This document shows, piece after piece, positions 55,352 through 63,999 of a stretch of DNA of 64,000 nucleotides. The notes beneath the pieces were generated by a model that worked only from the letters and a program-made list of their open reading frames with translations, ran no database searches and had not been told where the DNA came from. The stretch covers positions 434,001 to 498,000 of the forward strand of contig NZ_RKLT01000002.1 in assembly GCF_019599505.1 (NCBI RefSeq), read 5' to 3'. The translations under genes were made by a program, and so were the position numbers. Numbering within the stretch: position 1 is the stretch's first letter; each line of letters begins with the position of its first letter. The DNA is from Haloarcula nitratireducens. GTDB taxonomy: Archaea; Halobacteriota; Halobacteria; Halobacteriales; Haloarculaceae.

Positions 55352-56229
55352 CACTCGCCACCGACCGGCTCGCGTCGCTCGCCCCCGCCGCCGAGACGCG
55401 TCTGGGCTATCTGCTGCGCCTCTCGCGGCCGCGGTTCTGGCTCTATCAGGGCGGCCCCGTCGTCGTCGCCGTGACCTACGCGGCCGCCGGCCTCGGCGAG
55501 CTGTTCTCGCCGCTGGCCGTCGCGCTGTTCCTCTACTTCGCGCTCCCGGCGAACGTCTTCCTCTACGGCGTCAACGACGTCTTCGACCGGGACGCGGACG
55601 AGCACAACCCGAAGAAAGACGAGGGGCGCGAGGTCAGTTATCGGGGCGATTCGGTGGTCCTCGGGACGATCGTCGGCTCGGGGCTCCTCGCGGCCGCGTT
55701 CCTCCCGTGGCTCCCGACGCTCGGCGTCGTCGCACTGCTCGCGTGGGCGTTCCTCTCGGTGGAGTACTCCGCGCCGCCGCTGCGGTTCAAGACGACGCCG
55801 TTCCTCGACTCGGTCTCGAACGGCCTCTACGTCCTCCCTGGCGTCGTCGCCTACGCCGCCGTCGCGGGCGTCGCGCCGCCGACGAGCGCCGTCGCCGGGG
55901 CGTGGCTCTGGACGATGGGGATGCACACGTTCTCGGCGATCCCCGACATCGAACCCGACCGCGAGGCGGGCATCCGGACGACGGCGACGTATCTGGGCGC
56001 GTCGAGGACCTACTACTACTGCGCGGCGTGCTGGCTCGCGGCCGCCGCGACGTTCGCGCTCACGCACTGGGCGTTCGGCGCGCTCTTGCTCGTCTACCCG
56101 GTGCTCGTCTTCGGCGTCCTCGCCGCCGGCGTCGACGTCGAGGCGGCGTACTGGTGGTACCCGGCGGTCAACACGCTCGTCGGGATGGCGTTCACGCTCC
56201 TCGGCCTGTGGGTGATGCTGTATGGCTGA
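55348..56229 (+). CDS. lyeJ: lycopene elongase/1,2-hydratase (UbiA family), 293 aa
   Basis: Membrane prenyltransferase adding C5 units to lycopene for C50 carotenoids. Both Asp-rich motifs of the UbiA family are seen: NDVFDRDADEHN (with KKDEGR) and DIEPDREAGIRT, among about eight helices. ATG 55348 overlaps the crtD stop (ATGA) and its own end overlaps cruF by 8 bp, so the three genes form a coupled operon. Confidence 0.9.
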   Translation: MTLATDRLASLAPAAETRLGYLLRLSRPRFWLYQGGPVVVAVTYAAAGLGELFSPLAVALFLYFALPANVFLYGVNDVFDRDADEHNPKKDEGREVSYRGDSVVLGTIVGSGLLAAAFLPWLPTLGVVALLAWAFLSVEYSAPPLRFKTTPFLDSVSNGLYVLPGVVAYAAVAGVAPPTSAVAGAWLWTMGMHTFSAIPDIEPDREAGIRTTATYLGASRTYYYCAACWLAAAATFALTHWAFGALLLVYPVLVFGVLAAGVDVEAAYWWYPAVNTLVGMAFTLLGLWVMLYG

Positions 56230-57100
56230 GTGGTGCGAGCGGTGGGCGACGTGGCTCTCGTCGGCCGACCGACAGACCGCGACCGCGCGCCTCGACGCGC
56301 TCGTCCGGGAACACCGCTTCACCATCGCCGTCGTCTTTCCCCTCGTCGGGGCGGTGACGCTGCTCGCCAGTGCCGAGGGACTGCTCCCGCCGCCGCTCGC
56401 GTACAACCCCCTCTTCGTCCTCTTCGGGACGATGGTGATGCGGTTGCCGCTGGTCGCGGGCGTCTTCCCGCTGCTCGACCGCCGTGCGACCGCCGCGCTG
56501 GTCGCGCTGACGGCGTACTCCTACGGCATCGAGCTGGTCGGCGTGCGGACCGGCTGGCCCTACGGCGAGTTCAGTTACGGCGTCGATCTGGGACCGATGC
56601 TGTTCGGGGAGGTCCCGCTGGGCCTGCCGGTGTTCTTCTTCCCGCTGGTATTGAACGCCTACCTGCTCGTCCTCCTCCTGCTCGGCCGGCGCGGCGAGTC
56701 CGCGCTCCCGCGGCTGCTGGCGACGCTCGCCGTCGTCCTGCTCGTCGACCTCGTGCTGGACCCCGGCGCGGTCGCCATCGGCTTCTGGGAGTACGACGTC
56801 GGGCAGTTCTACGGCGTCCCGTGGTCGAACTACGAGGGGTGGCTCCTCTCGGGGACCGTCGCTGTCCTGCTGTTCGACTGGGGCTTCGACCGGACCGGCC
56901 TCCGCCGTCGTCTCGAAACCTGTGAGTTCATGCTCGACGATTTGGTGAGCTTCGTCCTCCTCTGGGGCGGCATCAACCTCTTCTACGCGAACTGGGTCCC
57001 CGTCGGGTTGGCGATACTGCTCGGCGCGGGCCTGCTGTGGACCGACCGCTTCGACTTCGACCTCTCTGAGACACGTGTGGGGCAAGCGGTTCTCCGGTAA
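56222..57100 (+). CDS. cruF: bisanhydrobacterioruberin hydratase (CruF/DUF422), 292 aa
   Basis: Membrane enzyme hydrating the ends of bisanhydrobacterioruberin to bacterioruberin, the red C50 membrane pigment. About seven helices; conserved YSYGIELVGVRTGWPYGEFSYG and FWEYDVGQFYGVPWSNYEGWLLSG are the DUF422 hallmarks. Last gene of crtD-lyeJ-cruF. No phytoene synthase is in the window. Confidence 0.9.
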   Translation: MAEWCERWATWLSSADRQTATARLDALVREHRFTIAVVFPLVGAVTLLASAEGLLPPPLAYNPLFVLFGTMVMRLPLVAGVFPLLDRRATAALVALTAYSYGIELVGVRTGWPYGEFSYGVDLGPMLFGEVPLGLPVFFFPLVLNAYLLVLLLLGRRGESALPRLLATLAVVLLVDLVLDPGAVAIGFWEYDVGQFYGVPWSNYEGWLLSGTVAVLLFDWGFDRTGLRRRLETCEFMLDDLVSFVLLWGGINLFYANWVPVGLAILLGAGLLWTDRFDFDLSETRVGQAVLR

Positions 57101-57157
57101 CCGTCGGGTCGCTCGCTGTCCGCGCCTCCGTCCGTCTATCGGCTCGCTCCGAGCCGG

Positions 57158-57946
57158 TCATCCGAACGAGTCGTCGGCACCGGCCACTTCGGCGACGTGA
57201 GAGAAAGTGACGAGTCCGACTCCACCTACGAGATTTCCGGCGGTGACGGCGACGGTCGAGATAGCCAGCCTCGTCAGGGTGATGTCGGCGCCGAAGAGGA
57301 CGCCGAAGAGGACGTGCAGAATAGTGACGATGACGTGGTCGAAGGGGCCGAGCGTCAGCAGCACTCCGACGACGTACGCCAGGGTCATCCGACTGCCGAC
57401 GCTGTTGACGGCCGCCAAGAGGTACGAGAGCAGGGCGACGAGCGCGCCGCCGACGATGCCCTTCGCGAACTCGGCGGTCGCCGTACGGTGGGCAATCTCC
57501 TCCGCGGTGTGACGCAGTATCTCCACTGCGCCCGCTGGCAACGTGCCGTCGATGGTGAAGACGAGCGCGAACAGGCCACCGCCGACGAGGTTGAAAGCGA
57601 AGGTGAGCGTCCACAGGCGCAAGAGCGGCGTAATCGCCCGGGAATCCTCGCGGCTCACTATCGCCGATACCGGGTCGAAGAAGTTCTCGTTGAACAGCTC
57701 GGTCCGGCCGACGATGAGAAACACGAGGGCGACGCCGAAGGCGAGCGCCCCGCCGATGGCGACGATGCCGCCGTAACGCGCCGGGATCAGCGCCTCGACG
57801 ATACCGAGCGCGACGATGCCGAAGACGACGGTGAACCCGGCGATGAAACTGTTCGCTACCAGTTCCAGTAGCGTCTGGTCCAGCCGCCGCTCCCCTTCCT
57901 CGGCGGCCCGCTCGAATATCTCGGCTGGGTCGGGGGCAACGGTCAT
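57158..57946 (-). CDS. formate/nitrite transporter family channel, 262 aa
   Basis: FNT channel of the membrane with six helices. Characteristic segments: NSFIAGFTVVFGIVALG, GRTELFNENFFDPVSAI, NLVGGGLFALVF, and FAKGIVGGALVALLSYLL. May move formate, nitrite, hydrosulphide or another small acid; the substrate cannot be predicted. ATG 57946 is chosen by homology from a far longer open frame. Convergent with cruF. Confidence 0.9.
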   Translation of the reverse strand: MTVAPDPAEIFERAAEEGERRLDQTLLELVANSFIAGFTVVFGIVALGIVEALIPARYGGIVAIGGALAFGVALVFLIVGRTELFNENFFDPVSAIVSREDSRAITPLLRLWTLTFAFNLVGGGLFALVFTIDGTLPAGAVEILRHTAEEIAHRTATAEFAKGIVGGALVALLSYLLAAVNSVGSRMTLAYVVGVLLTLGPFDHVIVTILHVLFGVLFGADITLTRLAISTVAVTAGNLVGGVGLVTFSHVAEVAGADDSFG

Positions 57947-58069
57947 ACGGGAGCCCTCGCTCGGCCCCGGAAAAGGGCTATCGCCTGCTAGATACGCGTT
58001 GACCGCGACTCCCCGGCAGGGACCGCTGCCGTCCCTGCGGTTATCCGACTCGGCCGCTAACCGCCGCCG

Positions 58070-59161
58070 ATGACAGCGCTGTTCTCTCCGCTTTCCCTGC
58101 GTGAGACGACGATACCGAACCGGATCATGGTCTCGCCGATGTGCCAGTACTCCTGCGAGGACCGCGACGGCCTCGCCACCGACTGGCACCGCACCCACCT
58201 CGGGTCGCGGGCCGTCGGCGGCGCGGGCCTCGTGATGACCGAAGCCACCGCCGTCGAGCCGCGAGGGCGCATCTCCCCCGAAGACCTCGGCATCTGGAGC
58301 GACGAGCACGCGGCGGCGCTCGAACCCATCGCCGAGTTCGTTCGCGAGCAAGGGAGCGTTCCGGCCATCCAGCTGGCCCACGCCGGCCGGAAGGCCTCGA
58401 CGAGCCGCCCGTGGGAGGGCCACGACCCGCTCGGCCCCGACGAGGGCGGCTGGGACGTCGTCGGCCCGAGCGACGACCCGTGGCCCTACGAGGACGGCGA
58501 GGCTCCGAAGACGGAGAAGCTCGATCAGGACGGCATCGAGGCGGTCATCGACTCGTTCCGCGCGGCCGCCGAGCGGGCTCTCGACGCCGGCTTCGAGGTC
58601 GCGGAGGTCCACGCCGCCCACGGCTACCTCCTCCACGAGTTCTGCTCGCCCGTGACCAACCACCGCGAGGACGACTACGGCGGCGACTTCGAGGGCCGGA
58701 CCCGCCTCGCCCGCGAGGTCACCGCCGCCGTTCGGGACGTGTGGCCCGACGACAAGCCCGTGTTCGTCCGCATCTCCGCGACGGACTGGCTCCCCGACCG
58801 CGAGTCGTGGACCGTCGAGGACTCGGTGCGACTGGCCGACGACCTCCGCGAGGTCGGCGCGGACCTCATCGACGTCAGCGGCGGGGCCATCGCGCCCGAT
58901 TCCACGCCGCCGTACGCCGGCCCGAACTACCAACTGGAGTACGCCGAGCGGATCCGCGAGGAGACCGACTCCGATATCGGCGTCGGCACCGTCGGCGGCA
59001 TCACGACCGCCCAGCAGGCCGAGGCCATCGTCGGCACCGACCGCGCCGACCTCGCCATCGTCGGCCGCGAGCACCTCCGGGATCCGTACTTCGCGCTCCA
59101 CGCCGCCGAGGAACTGGGCGCTGAGGTCGAACCGCCGGTGCAGTACCACCGCGCCTTCTAG
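58070..59161 (+). CDS. NADH:flavin oxidoreductase, old yellow enzyme family (YqjM-like), 363 aa
   Basis: FMN-dependent ene-reductase. N-terminal IPNRIMVSPMCQYSCEDRDGLATDWH with the Cys of YqjM-type enzymes, TEATAVEPRGRISPEDLGIW, HAGRKAS (His/Arg flavin site), EVHAAHGYLLHEFCSPVTNHREDDYGG, and the C-terminal FMN phosphate loop AIVGREHLRDPYFALHAA. Physiological substrate unknown, perhaps an enone or nitro compound. TATA-like GCGGTTATCC about 30 nt upstream. Confidence 0.92.
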   Translation: MTALFSPLSLRETTIPNRIMVSPMCQYSCEDRDGLATDWHRTHLGSRAVGGAGLVMTEATAVEPRGRISPEDLGIWSDEHAAALEPIAEFVREQGSVPAIQLAHAGRKASTSRPWEGHDPLGPDEGGWDVVGPSDDPWPYEDGEAPKTEKLDQDGIEAVIDSFRAAAERALDAGFEVAEVHAAHGYLLHEFCSPVTNHREDDYGGDFEGRTRLAREVTAAVRDVWPDDKPVFVRISATDWLPDRESWTVEDSVRLADDLREVGADLIDVSGGAIAPDSTPPYAGPNYQLEYAERIREETDSDIGVGTVGGITTAQQAEAIVGTDRADLAIVGREHLRDPYFALHAAEELGAEVEPPVQYHRAF

Positions 59162-59221
59162 TTCGAGGCGTCGTTTTTGGGCTCCGGGTCGTAAATCGTC
59201 GAACGAGAGAACCCGTGGAGA

Positions 59222-59516
59222 GCCAGAAAGCCCCCGGTCGAGCGCGGCCGCTGCGTGATATGTTCTCGCTCGAATAGGGGTCGCGCAGGCGACCACGTAA
59301 ACGCGCTCGGACACCGGAATACCGAAGGTCTCCCGAGCAATCGGGCGGCGAGCCGCCCGATGACGGCCCCTTTCAGTCCCTCCCTGTAGCCTGTGACACA
59401 GCCGGCACGGGTGGGAACGAAAGGGGCCGCTCGCTCGTGGAGTGAGCCGAAGTAAGCACGCGAGCGAAGTGAGCGCGCAGCGAGTCGCAGCCCACGAGCG
59501 AGCGGGGGCTTTCCGG
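59222..59516. repeat. structured repeat element with imperfect terminal inverted repeats
   Basis: Ends GCCAGAAAGCCCCCG (59222-59236) and CGGGGGCTTTCCGGC (59502-59516) are inverted copies with one mismatch. Inside are perfect hairpins GGTCGC-GCAG-GCGACC (59279-59294), TCGGGCGGC-GA-GCCGCCCGA (59341-59360) and CTGTG-A-CACAG (59391-59401), and the inner sequence GAGCGAAGTGA (59463-59473), inverse of a hairpin-array loop. No transposase gene. Within a 405-bp gene-free stretch (59162-59566). From memory such sequences are scattered in haloarchaeal genomes. Confidence 0.65.
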
Positions 59517-59566
59517 CCGTTCGAGGTCGAAGTTACCGCTCTCTCAGCGTCGACATCTCGAACGGC

Positions 59567-60571
59567 TCAGATAGAGTCGAGGTCGAGGTCGACGGCGTAC
59601 CAGTCCAGTATCAGGAGGAAGACCGCGCCGACGACGGCGGCACCGGCGAAGGCCAGCGCCACGTCCGTCGTGAAGCCGACCTCGGCGCTCACTTCCTGCA
59701 CGGGGGCGCGGAGCGCGCCGACGACGAGGCCGACGAGGAAGGCCATCGTGGCGCGGCGGTTGCGGTCGAGCGCCCGGCGGACCACCCGCGAGATGGTGAA
59801 CAGGCCGACGAGACCGCCGACCATGAACGTCACGACGACGGTCCCGTTCTCGATCACCGGCGCGAGCGGGCCGCCGGTGACCGAGGCGAGCAGCGAGTTG
59901 ATGAACTCGCTGAGCGTCTCGGACATCCGGGTGTACTGCCCGAGGATGACCAGCAGGAGCGACCCGGAGATGCCGGGGAGGATCATCGCGCTGACGCCGA
60001 TCGCGCCGGCGACGAAGATCAGGAGCAGGCCGCCGCCCTCCAGGAACTCGACCGGGCCGGCCAGCAGGAAGGCGAGGACGACGCCGACGACGCCCGAGAC
60101 GGCCTGAAAGGCGCTTTCGAGCGATAGCTCGCGCAGCAGGATGACAGCAGAGATGGCGATGAGACCGAAGAAGAAGCCGAACAGCAGCGTCGGTGTCGAC
60201 TCGCTGGCGATGTGGACGATCCGCGTGACGAGGATGACGGCGGTGAAGACGCCGACGGCCAGCGCGAGGCCGAACCAGCCGTCGATCTCCTCCCAGATGG
60301 CCAGCGCCCTGCGGACGGAGACGCCGTCATCGACCGGCAGTAACGCCGCGAGGAAGTCGACGATTCGATCGGGCGTGATGGCCGTGATCATGGCGATGAG
60401 GCGGCCGTAGATGCCCGCGATGAGGGCGATGGTTCCGCCGGAGACGCCCGGGACGGCGTCGGCGCTGCCCATGCAGATGCCGATGAGGAACGTGCGGGCC
60501 CACTCGCGTAGCGGCGGGACGGAACCACGGAGCGTCGGCAACTCCTCGGTCGTCTGGTCGGCGGTCGTCAT
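59567..60571 (-). CDS. DUF368 polyprenyl-phosphate transporter-like protein, 334 aa
   Basis: Polytopic membrane protein of the DUF368 (PopT) family, with about nine helices. Two PG-x-SG motifs: SADAVPGVSGGTIAL near residue 37 and ILPGISGSLLLVILG near 196, the pseudo-symmetric signature. Bacterial PopT moves undecaprenyl phosphate back across the membrane; in an archaeon the cargo would be dolichyl phosphate used for glycosylation, inferred from family only. Confidence 0.87.
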   Translation of the reverse strand: MTTADQTTEELPTLRGSVPPLREWARTFLIGICMGSADAVPGVSGGTIALIAGIYGRLIAMITAITPDRIVDFLAALLPVDDGVSVRRALAIWEEIDGWFGLALAVGVFTAVILVTRIVHIASESTPTLLFGFFFGLIAISAVILLRELSLESAFQAVSGVVGVVLAFLLAGPVEFLEGGGLLLIFVAGAIGVSAMILPGISGSLLLVILGQYTRMSETLSEFINSLLASVTGGPLAPVIENGTVVVTFMVGGLVGLFTISRVVRRALDRNRRATMAFLVGLVVGALRAPVQEVSAEVGFTTDVALAFAGAAVVGAVFLLILDWYAVDLDLDSI

Positions 60572-60672
60572 TGTCCCCTCGTACCGCCAAGACGGTGAAA
60601 GCCCTTGTGGAGTCCGCCGAGTCGGGCGAAAAGGTGCTCGTCAGCGCGCCGTTTCGGTGTCTCGATTCTCCG

Positions 60673-60918
60673 TCAGGCCGCGCTCTCGACGGTGAGGATG
60701 CCGTTGTTCACCGTGACGTCGCCGCCGCCTTCGGGGAGCGGGACGTCGAACTCCGTCCGCTGTCCGGGAGCGTCGACGGCGACGATCGCTGTGTCGCCGA
60801 CTATCTCGACGGTCACGGCGTCGCCCGCGGCGGGGCCGAAGTCCACCGTAACCGTCCACTGGTCTCCGTGTTCGGAACGCGAGACGTGTAGTTCGTCGGC
60901 GTCTGGAGTAGCGTTCAT
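60673..60918 (-). CDS. Hsp20-like beta-sandwich protein, 81 aa
   Basis: Short protein of alternating strands (WTVTVDFGPAAGDAVTVEIVGDTAIVAVD) ending DVTVNNGILTVESAA, which resembles the last strand and NG-x-L motif of small heat shock proteins. Too short for a full alpha-crystallin domain, so a reduced CS/Hsp20-like form is likely. Preceded by the palindromic GTGTGTAGGTGCTACACAC-type sequence near 60930-60948. Confidence 0.65.
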   Translation of the reverse strand: MNATPDADELHVSRSEHGDQWTVTVDFGPAAGDAVTVEIVGDTAIVAVDAPGQRTEFDVPLPEGGGDVTVNNGILTVESAA

Positions 60919-61051
60919 CGGGCAACCGTGTGTAGGTGCTACACACGGATAGGTGGACGGCTGGCATATGCCGAAGTCGGGCGTGACGGCGGCAGTAGCT
61001 CGGTTCGCCGGCGCTACCGTCGGAAAATGGGTCTCGGTCGGGTGACGCGGG

Positions 61052-61357
61052 TCATCTATTCGGCGCGAGGCGAGCGCGTCGGCGTTCGAACTCCTCGTCG
61101 TCGATCTCGTCGCGTGCGTACTGCTCGCGGAGGACAGCGAGCGCGCCGTCTTCGTCGCGCCTCTCGGCCCGTGAACGAGCGAGCAGCCAGTACAGCGCGG
61201 CGACGGAAAGCCCGACGACGAGTGTCGGCCAGAGTATCTCCGGACGGGGCACGGTCGCCCGCGTTAGAATACCCCCGGCGGCGACCGCCAGCGCGAGCGC
61301 GCCGAGGACGACGATCGCCAGAGAACGGGTTCCGCGAGTTCGAAGTGGGTTTTGCAT
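61052..61357 (-). CDS. SHOCT-domain membrane protein, 101 aa
   Basis: Two membrane helices (about residues 13-33 and 42-60) followed by a C-terminal SHOCT motif LREQYARDEIDDEEFERRRARL, a short oligomerisation unit. Common small haloarchaeal protein type; role unknown. Starts 29 bp after the DoxX-like gene in the same direction. Confidence 0.75.
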   Translation of the reverse strand: MQNPLRTRGTRSLAIVVLGALALAVAAGGILTRATVPRPEILWPTLVVGLSVAALYWLLARSRAERRDEDGALAVLREQYARDEIDDEEFERRRARLAPNR

Positions 61358-61386
61358 GGTTCGTCTCCGTGTGCGAATCGGCGTGG

Positions 61387-61953
61387 TCAGCCGAGGACGT
61401 ATTCGAGGACGGGGTAGCGCTCGACGAGCGCTTTGCCGCCGATCTCGTACTGTTCGATGTACGTGTCGAGTCCGAGGATGCGGCCGGCACCGAACGCCGC
61501 GACCGCGAGGAACACGAGCATGTACGCGAAGTCGCCGTTGATGAGGCCGTGGGCGATGTCCCAGTTCCCGAAGTAGAACATGAGCATCATCAGCGCGCCG
61601 AAGAACGCCGCGAGGCGGACGACCGCGCCGACGAGGAGCCCGAGGCCGATGAACAGCTCGCCCCACGGGACGGCCACGTTGGCGAACTCGACGAACCACG
61701 GCGTCGAACCCATCCACGCGAACAGGCCGGCCAGCGGGTTGCCGTTGGTCGCCGCGACGTTCGCCAGGTAGCCCCCGGAGGAGAACGGTTCTGCGGCCAC
61801 GATCTTCGTGAAGCCCGAGTACGCGAACGCGTAGCCCATCATGAGTCTGAGCGCGAGGACGAACCACGCGCTGAGGCTGTGGACGCGGCCGCCGACGGTA
61901 AGCCCGCCGACCTTGCTCTCGAGTTGGTTGACGCCGGTGTTGATAGTAGACAT
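61387..61953 (-). CDS. DoxX-family membrane protein, 188 aa
   Basis: Four-helix membrane protein of the DoxX type: ALRLMMGYAFAYSGFTKI, then PWGELFIGLGLLVGAVVRLAAFFGALMMLMFYFGNWD and a C-terminal helix region. DoxX relatives include subunits of thiosulphate:quinone oxidoreductase, but without DoxD/DoxA context a redox role is uncertain. ATG 61953 chosen over a longer frame. Confidence 0.82.
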   Translation of the reverse strand: MSTINTGVNQLESKVGGLTVGGRVHSLSAWFVLALRLMMGYAFAYSGFTKIVAAEPFSSGGYLANVAATNGNPLAGLFAWMGSTPWFVEFANVAVPWGELFIGLGLLVGAVVRLAAFFGALMMLMFYFGNWDIAHGLINGDFAYMLVFLAVAAFGAGRILGLDTYIEQYEIGGKALVERYPVLEYVLG

Positions 61954-62067
61954 ATTCAGTTCACCTTCGACCGTATAGAGGCGAGCAGAGACCATATAAC
62001 AGTGAGCCGATGTTCCCGGTCAGAAAATCGGGGTAGCTATTTGACCCTGCCCCCGGACTACCGTCGT

Positions 62068-62418
62068 GTGACTGCGGAGCCGAGCCCACCGGACCTCTTC
62101 GCGACGCTCGACGACGAGTACGCCCGCGACATCCTCGTGGCGACGAAGACGGAGCGACTGTCCGCGAAGGAACTCAGCGAGGAATGTGAGATGTCCCGGC
62201 CGACGGTCTCGCGGCGCGTCAACGCCCTCGTCGAACAGGGACTCCTCGAAGAGTACACCCACGTCGACCCGGGAGGCCGACACTACCGGGAGTACGAGGC
62301 GCGCCTCGAACGCGTCGAGGTGCTCCTCCGAGCGGAGGGGTTCGACGTTCAGATCGACTGGCGGCCCGACCCCGCCGACCGACTCACCTCGATCTTCCAA
62401 GAGATGCGGAGCGACTGA
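62068..62418 (+). CDS. ArsR/MarR-like winged-helix regulator, 116 aa
   Basis: Winged helix-turn-helix: LFATLDDEYARDILVATKTERLSAKELSEECEMSRPTVSRRVNALVEQGLLEEY in context, then a beta wing and a helical tail. GTG 62068 is used because the TATA element AGCTATTTGAC (62033-62043) lies about 29 nt upstream, implying leaderless translation from GTG. Adjacent 3-bp-spaced membrane protein gene is a common haloarchaeal pairing; ligand unknown. Confidence 0.8.
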   Translation: MTAEPSPPDLFATLDDEYARDILVATKTERLSAKELSEECEMSRPTVSRRVNALVEQGLLEEYTHVDPGGRHYREYEARLERVEVLLRAEGFDVQIDWRPDPADRLTSIFQEMRSD

Positions 62419-62420
62419 TA

Positions 62421-62696
62421 ATGGAACACACGCTGTTCGTCATCGCCAAGCTGTTCACGACTGCACTGGCGCTGGTCATCGCGTATCAGGCCTACCGCGG
62501 CTATCGGCGAAACGGGGCACAGTTACTGCTCTACGTCGGTTTCGGGTTCGGGTTGATCGGTCTCAGTGGCTTACTGGAGGGCGTGCTGTTCGAGGTGTTT
62601 CGCGTCACTATCTTCGAATCGGGGTTCGTCGCGGCGGTGATCGCCGCACTGGGGATGATATCCATCCTCTACGCGCTCTACGCGCCGAACCCCTGA
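62421..62696 (+). CDS. small three-helix membrane protein, 91 aa
   Basis: Hydrophobic protein with helices at about residues 6-26, 36-58 and 68-88 and a short basic loop (YRGYRRNG). Starts 2 bp after the winged-helix regulator stop, so it is co-transcribed and may supply its signal. Function unknown. Confidence 0.75.
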   Translation: MEHTLFVIAKLFTTALALVIAYQAYRGYRRNGAQLLLYVGFGFGLIGLSGLLEGVLFEVFRVTIFESGFVAAVIAALGMISILYALYAPNP

Positions 62697-62775
62697 GCGG
62701 CCGAGGCGGTACGTCAAGAGGATCGACCGCCGCAGCGGCCGTCGTCGGTGGCACCGTCTGCCGTCTGTAACTCCC

Positions 62776-63999
62776 CTACGTCTGCGGCCCGAGGTAGCCC
62801 CAGGCCTGCAGTCGATCGCCGTCGCCGTCGATCCACCGCTCGCCGATGTCGTCGCGGTAGTACATGTTCGGCACGACGATATCGTCGATGCGGTCGTACG
62901 CCTGCGCTCGGGCCCGTTGCATCGTCTCGCCTTTCCCCGTGACGACGAGGGGCATCCCGTTCTCGCCGGCGGCGCGCCACTGACCGTCGACGCTCTTCGC
63001 GTCTTCTACGTGAATCCCCTCGCGGCTCTCGGTCTGGAAGACGACGGCGGCGTTGCGCGAACTCTCGTCGTAGGTCTTCTCGTCGTCGAACGGGAAGGGG
63101 GGAAGGACGATGCGGACGCCGATCTGGTAGCCGTTGTGCACGTCGAGCTCGGGGCCGTTCCCGTGTGCGAGGTCGTAGAAGAACCGGCCGGTCGGCGACT
63201 CGAAGGACTCCTCTTGGAGCGCGATGGTCGGGTACCCGAACCGCGGGGTGAACTCCAGCGGGTAGATGCCGGTCTCGTTGACGATGCAGTTGATGTCGAT
63301 ACTCCCGACGTAGCCCTCCTCGGCGAGCCAGTCTTCGAGCTTCCCGAACGTCTCCTCGAACAGTTTGTTCCGCCCGCCCCAGAACATCGACGTGCCCATC
63401 TCGCCCGTCGACGGGCCGATGTTCCCCGGGAACAGTTTCTTGTGCTCGAAGTTGAAGTTGACCTGGTCGACGAACCCCTCGCCGTCGAAGAACCCACAGA
63501 TGGCGATCTCCACGCCCTCGACCTTCCGCTGGAGCTGGAAGCCCTTCATCCGGTGGCCCCACGCTTTCTTGTAGGCACGAAGGACGTCAACGACGTCGCT
63601 GCCGTCGTCCTCGTTGCCGACGTAGAGGAGTCGCTTGACGTTCTGCACCTCGCCGAGCGGTTTGATCACGTACGGCGCGGGATTCTCTCGGACGTGCTGG
63701 ATACCGGCGTCGAACTCCTCGAAGACGTGGTGTTCGACGGTGTTCACGCCGTGGCCTTCGAGAACCTCCATCGCGTACCCCCGGTCCTCTTCGAGCCGGT
63801 CGGTGTTCGGCGTGCCGCCGACGACCGCTTTCCCCCGCTCGCGGAGCTCTTGGGCGAGCGCACCAGTGCCGATGTCTGAACCGACCCAGATGTCGTCGAA
63901 GACGATCACGTCGGCCCACTCTACCTCAGCGCGCCAGTCGTCCGTCTTCGGAACGAACCCGTTGCCGATTTCTTTGTCCGATTCGGCTTCGATGTAGTA
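62776..63999 (-). CDS. PurD-like ATP-grasp protein, 5' end beyond the window
   Basis: Partial gene: the frame continues to base 63999 (YYIEAESDKEIGNGF...) so the start lies off the right edge, and the GTG at 63909 is not the true start. ATP-grasp features: GSDIGTGALAQELRERG, YVIKPLGEVQNVKRLL, EGVEIAICGFFDGEGFV and metal-site GSIDINCIVNETGIYPLEFTPRFGYP. It resembles phosphoribosylamine-glycine ligase (PurD) but lacks clear matches to the canonical PurD ATP-binding N-terminus, so a diverged ligase of another substrate is possible. Confidence 0.75.
   Translation of the reverse strand, partial: YYIEAESDKEIGNGFVPKTDDWRAEVEWADVIVFDDIWVGSDIGTGALAQELRERGKAVVGGTPNTDRLEEDRGYAMEVLEGHGVNTVEHHVFEEFDAGIQHVRENPAPYVIKPLGEVQNVKRLLYVGNEDDGSDVVDVLRAYKKAWGHRMKGFQLQRKVEGVEIAICGFFDGEGFVDQVNFNFEHKKLFPGNIGPSTGEMGTSMFWGGRNKLFEETFGKLEDWLAEEGYVGSIDINCIVNETGIYPLEFTPRFGYPTIALQEESFESPTGRFFYDLAHGNGPELDVHNGYQIGVRIVLPPFPFDDEKTYDESSRNAAVVFQTESREGIHVEDAKSVDGQWRAAGENGMPLVVTGKGETMQRARAQAYDRIDDIVVPNMYYRDDIGERWIDGDGDRLQAWGYLGPQT

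Noticed and set aside
52103..57100. Biosynthetic or defence island
   Set aside because: Contents are a metal transporter, an SDR and a standard carotenoid operon; no nuclease, transposase, or other mobile or defence gene.
59158..59340. 60-codon minus-strand ORF in the repeat element
   Set aside because: Lies wholly in hairpin-rich repeat sequence; likely a chance frame.
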